NCBI RefSeq assembly: GCF_049306965.1
Contig: NC_133194.1
Location: 4,237,501-4,301,500, forward strand
Length of the DNA: 64,000 nucleotides
Origin: Danio rerio
Taxonomy: Eukaryota > Chordata > Actinopteri > Cypriniformes > Danionidae
Reading direction: 5' to 3'
The translations under genes and the position numbers were made by a program. Shown in pieces: positions 1 to 12,500 of this stretch; position 1 is the first letter of the stretch, and each line of letters starts with the position of its first letter. The notes under the pieces are model-generated. The model ran no database searches and was not told the origin of the DNA. It saw only the letters and a list, made by a program, of their open reading frames with translations.

Positions 1-3000
1 AAAACAAGCATGTCCAGTTCTGCTCCTGGAGGGCCAGAATCCTGCAGCTTCAAGTAATGAGCTCCAATGGCATGGGACGATAACCGTTTTTGAGGTATAC
101 TGTGGTTTGGAAAAGTCAAGGTTTTAAAACCGCCAAAATGTTCTGTAACACCGTTTCTGAGGTATGTGCATTGTCAGTTTTTTTAGGGCCGCAGTAGCTC
201 CAGCAGAAAAGATCTCCAAAGATGCCGTTTTAAATTGTTAAGAAATCTGTGTTTTTGAAACTAATGAAGACAAAGAAGTCAATGATTTATTTTCATCATT
301 CAGCCTCACTTTTACTGCTCTAAAATATTTTCAAAGTTTTAAAAAAATAAAATATATTGTGTTCAAAAGGGAAAAAAAGTTTTTGTTTTTACCTAGACAT
401 TTAAAACGAACATATTTTAGAGCAGTAATCACAATAACGTGATATTTTTATCCAAGGGTATCACACCGTCAGAATCTTATACCGGCCCATGTCTACCAAT
501 GCCTATAGAAGTTTATAGTGTCAAACCATGTTTCTGATGAGATGCTGTCCTGGAGAGATGCATTTGCTCAACTTCTGCACTGACCAAGAAACTCTACATT
601 TGTTTGTAAAACTTCCACATTGACTAACAAACTTTGCATTTGCTTGCAAAACTTTTGCGCTCTTAAAGAAACGTTATGGGCCCGTTGAAAAAAATGCACT
701 CCACAAGAAACTAGGTATTTGTGCAAACAACCTTTGCTTTTCCTAAAAAAAAACTTTGTTTGTTTGCAAACCTTTTGTGTTTCTGGAGAAAGGTTTTCTA
801 TTTGTACCCAAACGTGTCTTCGGTAACCCCAGGAAACCTGTTTACCTGCAAACCTTTGCATTCCCTAAAGCAGGGATGTCCAAACTCGGTCCTGGCAGGC
901 CAGTGTCCTGCATAGCTTAGCTCCAACTTTCTTCAACACGCATGGCTGTTTCTCAAATTCTCAATGCAGAGAACTCGCGTTCTTGTGGAGACTGGTCTTG
1001 CCAAGTTACCTCAGAAAAACAAACTCTGGAGACCACGAGAACGCGTCCTGGGAAATGAGACGCTGCGTTCTTCCTGACGGTCATGTGACCTTCATCCGAT
1101 TTTATTGGAAAATTGTCTAAACATTACAGCATTCATAAAACGAGTTAATGTTTTTCCTTTTTCACAATGTATACTAATGCATAAATATACACTCTGAACA
1201 CAATACAAATAAAACTAAGTTTAATACAAATTTCAGCAAATAAACACTCTTAATGTGTTTATGCCTTTATAAAGATGTTCATCATATTGTTTACTTTCAG
1301 AATCATTAAGGTAAATAAGGGATATCTCTGAACTTTGATAATAAATCGATATAAAATACAGCACTTCTCACTTCCTCTATTCAGAAGCAATGATGTCTGG
1401 GACTTCTCGAGCGAGCTCGATGCTCAAATCTGCATCCTCGATATCTAGAACACATCCGGGAACTTTCACGCGTCCTCGTTCTTGAGTTTTGGAACTGAAA
1501 TTTAGCAGTTGATGACGTTACATGAGCACACGAGGACGCAAGAACGCATATTATCAATCAGCCACCTGCCTGAAAGTTTCTAGCATACCTATAAGAGCTT
1601 GATCGGCTGGTTCATGTGTGTCTAATTGGGATTGGGAATCCCAATTACCTCCAGTACAGAGTTTGCACACCTCTGCCCAGTAGAAACAAAGCTAAACTTT
1701 GAGGGGGAATTCAATATGAAAACAAATGCTAAAATATAACAACATTCAAAAGAAAATTAAAGACAATATAAAGGTTTTCAAAACAATTGTAATGTACATA
1801 AGGTTGGATATAAAATTATTTTAACCTTTTTGAATTGACTTTGTAATAGAAAGTACAGAAATATACATTCTCCCCACCCAAACACCACTGTCAGATGTGA
1901 TTTTGTTGTAGTATACCTTTCAAAGTAAGGACTCCATGTTTGATTTGCATACTTTTTGAGGTTGTTCCAACAAGCCCTTGCTTGTCTTCCAAGTAATCAT
2001 TTGTAAGTGCTGACAGATCTTTTTATGTCTTGTACACACATTTTAAAGTGAATGGGTATTTATGCTGTATGTATTTTTTTAAATAAAACCAAAGCTTTAT
2101 ACCATTTGTTCCACACGGTGCAGAGGAAAGTGGCAATTTTCATACTGGAAAGTCATCTTCTCTCATAACTCTGCTTTAATTTACAGCGAGAAATATGTTC
2201 ACCATAATCAAACAGGTGTCTTTTGTAACAATTAAAATGAACAGGAAAAAAAAGCCATTTTAAAATGCACTTTTACTCACCGATTGTCCTCTGCTGGTGT
2301 AAATAGACTGCCGTCCAGTCCTGCTTGTAGAACAACTTCAGCCTTGATCAAACACACCTGAATCAGCTAATCAAGATCTTCAGGATTACTAAAAACTTTA
2401 CACAAACTATTGTCAAAAATAATTGGTTAACGCATATGCCCTGCAACAAGCAAAATGGGGCAGCACAATTTATTGTTTGATCATTGCAAAATATGCAATG
2501 CTGAGTGACTATTGTTAAGGCCTGTGACTGTGAGCATTTCAAGAGAAATCAAAGCATTTAACAGCGCGTAAAGAAGATTAAAACAGGGTTTCTGCAGGTT
2601 TCAAGTAAAATTGATGACTTCTTTAAGAGTCTTTTAAGACCTTTATGAAAGAAATTTTAAACATACAGGGCAAAACACTTACGATTATTTCATTATTAAT
2701 TTTTGCTTGCCACAAAAAAAAAAAAAAAACACTAATGTAATTATTTCTTAGTGACATACTTTAAATGTGTCAAAACAAGAAAACTCTAGTTATGCAGTAT
2801 TTCCAACATAATATTTAGTTTTTTTTCTTTAAAATTACACATTTAACATTGTTAAAAGTGTATTTATTGTGGAGGCAATTACATTAATAAACACACACAT
2901 GTTGGCTTTTAGTCCAAATTGATTTGAGTATAACTTTTATTCAACCTAATGCATTTCTGTTATTATCACGAGGAACTGTGTAATTGTTTTTAGTTTTCTT

Positions 3001-4160
3001 TCCCTGATTTTATTAAGATGGATTGCTGGTAATTGGATGGATGTTGGCCCGATTGGGTAGCTTTACTTGAACTGGGGAAAATAAAGACCAGTTTAAAATT
3101 GTTAAAGACATACAACACAATATTTAAGTGAATTTAAGGCCTAAAATTGTGTTTATGAAATTTAAGACTTTTTCAAGAAATATAAAATAATATATTAATA
3201 GTATTCAATTATTATTAAAGATGAAGACAATGCAGTGCTATTTTACATTTAATTTTATTTATGCACCTGAATACAGTTAAACTCTGTGCAGAAAACCATA
3301 AAGCACGGTTTATTTTACTTTATAATTTGCTTCATTGTTTTTATGACTGTAGTTTGTTTATTAAAAGTATATCATAAATTGCATAAAAATACAGTGTTCA
3401 GCATATACAAGGTCCCCCTTCATAAAACTTTTAAATGCATATTTTTAATACAAGCTGTACAATATTATATTTGGACATATGCATTAGATTAGTCAGTCAT
3501 GAAGCCAAATCTGGAGCTTATCTAACAAAATAACTCACAATAGCGGTCCAAAAACTAGCACACCCTCATTTATGTTGTAGATAAATATTAAATACAAAAA
3601 AATAATAATAATAAAAATAAGAGGAAAAAAAGCAGCAAAAAAATTGGAAAAAAAGTTTAAATTTTAAGTTGTAATGTTTATGCAATATTTTGCTTGAATT
3701 TAATTGTATTATCTTTCCATTTCTAAATAAGTTTGGTAACTAAAATATTATTTTAATCAATAAATCTGTTTTGTTTAAATGTGCTAAAATACACTACTTA
3801 TATTCACTGAGAAATGGATACAAATATTCGCTTTCAAAATGAGGTGTACTACAATTATGCTGAGCACTGTATATTCATATTACATTCCACTGCAAAATCA
3901 TCCCAATCTAAACGATTGACTTTCCAAATAGAGCTTATGTGGTGAAAATGTAGTTATATCACAATATATCACAGAGAAAGAAAAATTGCAATGTTAAATG
4001 TATCCAATATCGTGCAGCCCCAATGCAAAACCATATAAACTGAGAACTGAATCATTAAATGGCTACCAACACCACAGCTGAAGCTCTTCATAATAATCAC
4101 CAAAAAGCTCCAGCTGTCGAGAGCAGCGCTCTTACATCAATGAAACATTAAGAAAAACAC
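1..4160. other. Non-coding, repeat-rich flank downstream of thrap3
   Basis: No open frame here resembles a protein, and I see no exon with consensus splice sites. The segment is AT-rich. It holds pieces of common zebrafish interspersed repeats (near 20-60, 868-1,680 and 2,280-2,400), short A- and T-runs, and an A/T-rich stretch at 3,590-3,790. It lies beyond the most likely thrap3 poly(A) signal, so it is read as intergenic. Confidence 0.6.
868..1680. repeat. Interspersed repeat split by a second insertion
   Basis: The two outer pieces, about 868-943 and 1,562-1,680, look like halves of one common zebrafish repeat ('tccaaactcggtcctgg' on the left, 'cacctgcctgaaagtttcta' on the right). Between them lies about 620 bp whose ends share imperfect inverted motifs (TGGCTG and GCGTTCTTG on both inward-reading strands), as expected of a non-autonomous DNA transposon. 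The family name is not assigned. Confidence 0.45.
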
Positions 4161-4164
4161 GACT

Positions 4165-5247
4165 GTTTATCAAACAGAGGACGGCTTTTATTTCAAATCC
4201 ACCACGGAGACCGAAAGCACTGAGTAATGTTAACAGAAGATCACAGCGTTACAGTAATATCACCACAAAGCGAGATGTCTACAAGGAAAAGCAAGCGATC
4301 GAGTCTCCAGTGCATCGTACAGCACAACCGAGCGGTGCAGCGTATCGAGATCAATAAAGAAAAACCACATGATCTAAACATGCAGCATGAGCTATCTTAC
4401 AACGTGAGGGACAGTTCGAGCACAGTAATGCAATAAACGCATCGCTAGAAGCTGCTTCCTGCATGTTCTATCGTTATCTACACTTTAAAATCAGAATTAT
4501 AATGGTGGACGTTTTGTATTTGAGCAAATTAGGAGTTTAATTTACACTGTATAATTTAACTTATTTAGTAAATAGTGGTATCGTTAAGGGAAGGACTAAT
4601 TTGGATGTTACATTTGCTGGGAAACTCCGAGTATGTACACTTTTAGCAGACGATTTTCAGAAAAACGGCCCACCACACAGTGTGTTGGTCCACAAGGGAC
4701 ACCCGAACATCTTTGAGATTACACGACGAGATGGGAGGAACAGAAATGATTGCAGCATGAACGCACATGCACAAAACGGGGAAAATATATAGCCAAAATA
4801 AAAAACAAAAACGTAAAAAAGAAATGATAAAATTACAGTTAAATCTAAGGCACAAGTGCATGGATCTCCTTATTGCACTTTTTAAACGAAGATCAAATTA
4901 ATGTCAGCCACCGAATGACTGAGCTCTTCAAATCACCTCCCACCACCTGAAGCAAACCGAAAAAATAAACGAAAATGCTGATAAACTGGTGCTTTAAACC
5001 GGTTTCCCAACCCTGTTCCTGAAGGCACACCAACAGTACACATTAAACCTCTGTCTAATCAAAACACGTCTGAATCCACTCATCCAAACAACCTGAAGGT
5101 AATGGATCAGATGAGGGAGACATCCAAAATATGAGCTGTTGGTGTGTCTTCAGGAACATTGTTGGGAAACACTGCTATAAACGACATGTTTTATCATACA
5201 GTCCAACACCGGAACAAAGAGGATGCACTTTGAGTTACAGAAACAGA
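4165..5247 (-). other. thrap3: Probable thrap3 3' untranslated region
   Basis: This runs from the base after the thrap3 stop codon to a canonical AATAAA on the minus strand at 4,187-4,192, the first clear hexamer at a plausible distance. Cleavage would fall some 15-25 bases further left. The UTR contains a short inverted-repeat element (5,001-5,171). The real end could differ if another poly(A) site is used. Confidence 0.4.
5001..5171. mobile_element. Short MITE with terminal inverted repeats in the thrap3 3' UTR
   Basis: The left end reads 'gtttcccaaccctgttcctg' and the right end is its near reverse complement ('caggaacattgttgggaaac'). This gives about 33-bp imperfect inverted repeats around roughly 105 bp of unique DNA. 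It has no coding capacity. The element lies inside the predicted 3' UTR and could form a hairpin in the mRNA. Confidence 0.6.
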
Positions 5248-6492
5248 CTATGGCTTAGAAGCAGGGTTTTCCCCAGGTTTATCTTCATCTTTGTGCTCTG
5301 AGCCTCCCTCAATCTCTCCCTCTTCCATGTTGCCCTGGAACATGTCGTGGGTCCACTTTGGGCTGCCACCACTCTTTCGAACCATGAAGGTGCCTCTGGC
5401 ACGTGGAAAATTCCCTCTTCCGCGTCCCCTTGTGTCCAGCCACTTCATCTCCCCCTCCTTGTCCCGGTCGTCGTGCTGCAGTGGGATGAGAGAGAGAGGG
5501 AAATTGAAACTCTCCTACTGGCCACCATGCAGCTTATTCTGTCCCATAATTGCTCACTTATTCAGGACAAGCGAAGCAACCCACCACCAGTTTTTACATG
5601 CCGTTTAAGAGGGGAGATGAATGCTAGCACACCTGGAAGTATTTTCGACTTTTGGGGGTGTATTCAGGGTCCCACTCCTCATCTGGGGGACGCGGGGGGC
5701 CACCCATATTCGGGGGGTTGATGTTGGGGTTGTTGCCTGGGTAATTTCCACGGTTCCATCCTCTTCCTCTCATTCTGGGCTGAAAACAGATGATATGAGA
5801 ATACAAGACAGATAAATGGGAGGAAAACAATCATGCATTGCAAATGTGTTTAAACGACATCGAGGCAAATGTTGCATGAATTAACCACAATTGAAGTACA
5901 ATTATAGTACACTATCCAGCATAAAAATGCATGATGCATATTTTTTTGACCATTAGAGGTGACTGACGAATCAGAGAACGATACACAATTTAAAACGGAG
6001 GCATGGCAATCCACAACGGCTCTCTGATTGGTCTGACACAACACCAGCATCAACTAATTAAAAATGGAGTCTTCGGTGCTTTTAAAAGGTTGTTGCTAGA
6101 TCTGATAGGTTTGCGGCCGGAAGTTGGCGAGAATTATTTCTATTATTTATTAATTTCCCATTTATTGTATTTTATTAACATCTGCCCCTGCTCCTGCTCC
6201 AACCCTAAACCCAACAGTCACAGTAAGGTAAAAACTGTAGTTTTACAGAGCATTATTTACGTTGTCTAATAAACTACCCAATAATTGTATTTTTAACGCC
6301 TACATTCACCTCCACAGTCACAGTACTGTAAAAATATTATTGTTATACAGCGTCATAAAAATATACTATATATATATATATTTTTTTTTTTTTTATTTGA
6401 GTTTTTTGCATTTACAATTTAAAGCATTACATTACCCCTACCCTACTACGGCATTGAAAGAGAAGAAATTGCAGAAAAAAAAAAATATATAC

Positions 6493-6560
<68 letters not shown>

Positions 6561-9500
6561 CAGAGTCTCAGTATGTATTATATATCTCATGTTAAATGAA
6601 CATATGGACTGAACAAATATGGTACACTCTGGAATATACTTTATTTTCACTTTGTGGCCCTGATTTGACAAGGTGCCGTAAACACTCAAGTTCCCTTGTC
6701 AAATCAAGGTCACAATGTGAAACATGCAGAAACATGAAGTGCAAAGTGAAAACAGCATGGCAAACTCACTGCTGCCTAAAAAAGCTAATTCAAACGAGGT
6801 AATGCTATAAAAATGTTATGCAAATTGTTTTTTTTTTTGCACTGCTTGATTTTTATTTGCAGTTCTTTGCAAATTTTTTTTTTTTCAGAACTTAATTTTC
6901 TGTTTGCAGATCTTTATTATTGTAGGCAAAATTAAATTTTTTTCCCCTCAAAAATGTATTTTGGTTTTAGTATTTTTGGAGATTTGCATTCATTTATTTA
7001 TTTTTGCTTAATACTTTATTTTTTGTTTGCAAAACTTTCTTTTATTTTGCAAGTATATGTGGTCCGAGATTAACTTTGTAATTTCTAATGTTCAAACTGT
7101 TTGAATTCAATTGAGATCCTGCAGATTCACACATTCTGATATTGATGCTAAAAGGATATCGTGCAGCCCCATCACAGGTAAAATTTCAACCAAAAAAGGT
7201 TGCATTTTAAAGCCCTGTGGAGCCATCCATTATTCCACGCTCCGTGAAGAAACGAATTCCATCTCCAACTCATTAATAATCAGTAAGTGTTTTCAGCTGG
7301 ATAAGAAATGGTTAAGTACTTACAAAGCCCCGGTCATAACCTCCACGACCCCTGTCATATCCTCCTCGATCATATCCGCCTCTGTCCCTCTCGTAACCCC
7401 TCTCCATGTAGCCCTCATAGTCCCGAGGGCCGCGCTCCATGGGCCCGGGGTAGTCCCGTGACCCCAGGCGGGCCTTGTTAAAGCCTCCCTCCATGTGCTC
7501 CTCAGAGTACTCCTTCCCTCTGTACGGACGCGGGGAGGGAGAGGAGGACGAAGAGGAGGAGGAGGAAGGAGAGCGCTCTCGTTTCTTTTTGCTTTTCCTT
7601 TAGAATGAGAAAAAAAAACAAAGTATTAAAAAAATGACCAAATCAATGACTGAAGAAATAATCTGAGTGCAAAGTAAACTCTGCAATCTAAAAGGATGTA
7701 TCAAAAGTGCTCAGTATACACTACATTTAAAACAATACATTTGTATTTAAAAGTTTCCATTTTTATTTGAAAGACCGTAATTGTGCGTTTACATCAGATG
7801 CCAAGTCAAGGCAAAGACACGAACAGACATCCCGAGGTGCAATTTGCGCGAATGATGCTATTTACAACAATTAATCCGCATGAGTTGAGCATTTTAAACG
7901 AAAACTGATCAAGTTGAAAAATCTGAAGTTTAACGGACATTCGCACCTTGTTAACCAATCATAAGCTGGCTTGTGTAGGGGCACGATTATGACGTTGTGC
8001 CTGTTGTTGGTGTCCAGAGGGTAAATTTTCTTGCTGACACCGGCTCATCAAATGGCCCATTTACACTAAATGGTACAGTACGGTACGAGTCCCCTTTATC
8101 AGGCTTGAGTTTCCACTGCCAAAAGGGTACCACTGGTGGGGGCGTGATGAACGACAAAGCTTCAGTCGACGTCATTCTCGCTTGAGTTAACGTTAAAGCA
8201 AAGCTGTACAGGTCGTTTGCATATTATACGAGAAGCACTTCTCACAATGTAGATGCTTCATACACACAAATACTTGTGTATAACTGTTCATTACTAACCT
8301 TTCTATGGACATGATTTGATCATAACTGCAGAATTATGACTACAATAGCCTACAGTAATGTCTGCAATTATATGAATTAAATATATAGCCCACGGTCAAT
8401 GCAAACCTCTCATATGAATCTTTAATCTTCACCAGCAAATGTAACCTCTTGTAAATAAGTATTTCTGTCATTCTGCGTTCATAATAGTCCAAAAGGTGAT
8501 GATAATAGTTAAACACGGCAGTTGCTAAAAGAATCATTTGTTATTTGATTATAACATATATATTATATATTTATTATATTTATATATATATTTTTTTTTT
8601 CTCTTTTTTTTCCTGTAAACCAATAGCATTCAGCTGCGCGTATAGCTCCACTTTTTGGTACTCTTTTGTCATGCTATGTACCCTTTAAAAAGGGTACCCA
8701 AAAAGTGGTATTGTACGCTTCACTTTTTGACAATGGAAATGCCCATAAACGCATACCGAACCACTCTGTGAAATCGGGCCAAAACTGGGCTGAGCTCAAT
8801 CTGAAGCACTGCTGAAAGCTTCTATTATCCTGGTACAGTTTCTGAAAGAAAACTCAGAGCTGGATGCACCTCAGAAAGGATCTAGTGGACTCAGACACGG
8901 CACTTAAAGAATATATGCTGCTTTTCAGCCTTCCTAAAACACAACTACTCTCTCAATCAAATCCACGTTAATCATTAAGCAACGAAGTTAGAGTTACCGG
9001 GCAGACAGATGCCCCACTCATAATCAAATTTGCATCTATTGTGAAGTGAATGACACGTGAAAAGAGTAAACTAAAAATGTTAAAAAATGTCTATTTACAC
9101 GCGAAAAGCGCGATCTGTGCTGTGTCTGGTGTGAACAGCTAAGAGTTTAAAGATGGGCAAGGCTTAAGGCTTTGAGTCTGCTTACATTAAATGACGCTTC
9201 AGAGAAGTTGTTAGATATGAATGAGACAAAAAAACATTTTTCCATGGACAATAAAATTTGATTTAATTTTGGTGTGATACTTCACAATATTAAAACAACA
9301 TTGTGTTTTGCAAAAGTTTGGATAACGTGTTTCATATTTTAGAAAATTACTTGCAGTGTTATAAATTTTCAAATAAAAAAAAATAAATAAATAAAATAAA
9401 TTTCCTATGATATTAAAGCACACTGAAGAAAAACCAAGTATCTAAAACTGTAAATCAAGTCTAGATTCATCTGATTTTGAACAGCAGACAGAAAAAGAAT

Positions 9501-12500
9501 GAGATAATTAAAATGAAAGAAGATTATCAAGCAGAATTTGAGAAATGATGCAATGCCACCTTTCTAATTCTGTAATCAAGGATTGTTTAAAATATGAATA
9601 CAGTTTTTCTCTGTGAATGAAAACAGACATGTTATATCAAGATTTAGACAACAAATCATTGCAGTCCAGACAACGAGCACAAGACTACATAGCTCAGAAT
9701 TCAGCAACTGTTCAAATATTATTCATCAGTAAAAATCAAAGACTTGAACATACTTGGATTTCTTTTGTTTGGAGGATCTTTCGGGGGAGAGTTCATGGCT
9801 GGGTGTGCGTGAGCCAGCTGAACTCTTTCCCCCTTCTCGTTTAGGATCCTTTTTACGGCGCTCAATAGCCAAACGGAGGTCCAATGAGTCGCCTTCATGC
9901 CTTTTGCCATGATCCTGCAGAGACACAACAATATCCAAAAATATTAGCACAGCAATAGTGTAAACAACTATAAATTCCTTTGTTTCATCTTAAGGAAATA
10001 AACCAGTATGACATTAATTTAAGCAATATTTTGTTTAGCAGAATCTGTACAATGACTTTTACCAAACAATAAAACTTTGATTTATTTGTTTGGATGCAAT
10101 TTAGCCTTCATGCTCATTTGGTTTTACTGCAGAGAAAGAACATGTAGCAGATTCTGATAAACAACTGTGGTTACAGTAAGAGAAAATGAGAGTCTTTGTG
10201 CAAACCTACAATAAATTAATAATTAACATGATTAATTTAGTGTTACCCTAAGCATTTCTCACACTGAAATGGCAGACAGTTATGACAATAAAAAGGAAAA
10301 TCCAGCTGAAAAACTCCATCTATTGGCCATCTTAAGGAACAGCCTCAAATGCAATAGTCACCCTCTATTACTTTAGTGTTGGGTAAGATTAAATGAAACC
10401 ACTGAAATGTGTACAATTTTAGGAGGAAATGTGATAAAATAATTTATAGGACGCCCACTGAAAATGTGACAAATCTATGAACACGTAAGAATCTGTGAAA
10501 AATAAAAGAATCAAAACTAAAACAAAAACGGACAGATCTCATGGGAAAGCAGCATGCTCCATGCTTTCCCAAAACTGATCAGTACTGAGGCTCACTTTTT
10601 TTATAAACACATTTTTGATGAGATATACTTACTATTGCATTGGTTAGCGGTCCATTGAAAGGCTTGGACACAGGATCAATTGTCACTTCCTTTTGATTAG
10701 CCATTTTGTTTGGGCAAGTATGTACCCACGATTAATCATACGACAAATGCTGGAGGGTGAGAGCGTAACGCTCAGTAATACAAGACTGAGATTGGGGTTC
10801 TTGTGCATTAGCATTATACACCTCATAGCACATTTCTGCTGTTTCAGCTGGTACACATTTGGGCAGGAATTTCAGATTTGAAAACGCTCTGTGTCACCTT
10901 GTAGCCGCTCTCTTCGAAATCCTCAAACATCTGAGAGTGCTTCTTAAAAGCACTGGGAGACACATCGATTCGCCTGTGGAAGTAAATGGAAAGAAGTATT
11001 AAAAAAGGAAAAACAAGGCATTAAACTATAATAATTCATTTGAAGATGCATAAGCACAAATTCACATACCTGTGGATCTCAGGACTCTTTTTTGGCTTCA
11101 TCATTTCGACCTCTGCCGCTTTTCTTTGGTATATTCCAAAACGCTCATTCAGAGTCATCCCAGATGACTTGAAATGTTGAGCTACATTCAGAGAGAAGAA
11201 AAAAAACGTCTTACATGCCATCACATTAAAATATTCAAAACTAAAACCAAAGTCTTTACAAAGAAAAATGGTCCCATGACTGCACCCTGAGGGGCTCCTC
11301 AAAACACAAAGTGCAGCATTAATGATGAATAGCTTAAAACTATCAGATTAGACTGGATTTACCTTTAATGTGATGTACTATGGTCACTATGTGTTGAGCA
11401 AACAGCTCTGAAGGGCTTCTGCGAAGCTGAGCAGACTGAATATGCTGGAAGATTGAGCGAAAGTCATCCTGATCTTTTTTACCAGGGTGCACAAGATCCC
11501 GTGACAAACGCCTCTCTTTAGTTAATGCACCTGACGAGCTGAGGAAAAACAGCGAGTCATACATTCGTACAGATCTTTCATAAATAATAATAATAATTTT
11601 TATAAAAGTCTGCAGTAAATGTGACTTCACATACCCTTCTCCATCACCAGTAAATGCCTTGATACTAAAATTAAACTGTGGCTCTTTCTTGGCTGAAGAT
11701 TTAACTGGTGGTGAAGCCTCTCTTACAACTGGAAACAGTGGCCTGCCTCCAGATGACGGCGGAGAAGATGGACTGCAACTGATCCTACTTTTTTTCTTTT
11801 CTTTCTTCTTGGCGGCCTTCTCTTCTTTTCTGGACGCATGTTTCCGACTGCGATAAAGTTCCTCATCCAGTTCCTCTTCGACATCTTCATCCCTCCTTGA
11901 TGATTCTTTGCTGGACAGATAAACGGAGTCGTCCCATTTCCCGAAGCGCTCTTCAGTTAAGTCCCGCATCGTGACAAGGGTTTTTTCTTTATACTTTGTC
12001 TCCTCCTCAGCCTTCCTCTCCTTCAGTTCCTGCCGATACTCCTCTTCTTCAGGATCCAAAAACGGAAGAACTTTGTCAGTCTTTGAACCATCATAGGGAG
12101 AATCGGATGTGTTAAATGTGCTTCTTGACTTACTGCCACTCTTCTCGTTGTCAGCTTCGCCCAAGCTTAAAGATTCCCCCCTGCCATTATCCCTGTCTGA
12201 AGGCTTTTTCTTTTCTGCCAAAAACCTGAGGTGAACATCACACATTTATCAGATTTTTGCATATAGTAACAAGCAGATTGTATTTGAAAACATTTACATT
12301 TTCAAACCAGTTGCCAACAAGACAGCAAGATAAAAAGGGTTACTTACAACAACAAAAAACAGTTAAAACATGCGCAAACTAATGGCTCAACTTTTCAGCA
12401 ATGCAGACACGACTAACCAAGGTGTTTTTTTTTCCATACTTACATCATTAAAAATCTCCTAAATTATGGGATTGCAAACAACCTCATAGCACAGGTAAAG

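Noticed and set aside
5291-5721. Plus-strand frames of 105-124 codons over 5,291-5,721, and similar frames at 12,694-13,421
   Set aside because: They are antisense shadows of thrap3 exons; the minus strand gives the conserved protein.
6438-6689. Long frames of alternating Tyr and Ile (also near 23,348, 24,689 and 44,245)
   Set aside because: They are translations of (TA)n microsatellites on both strands, not genes.
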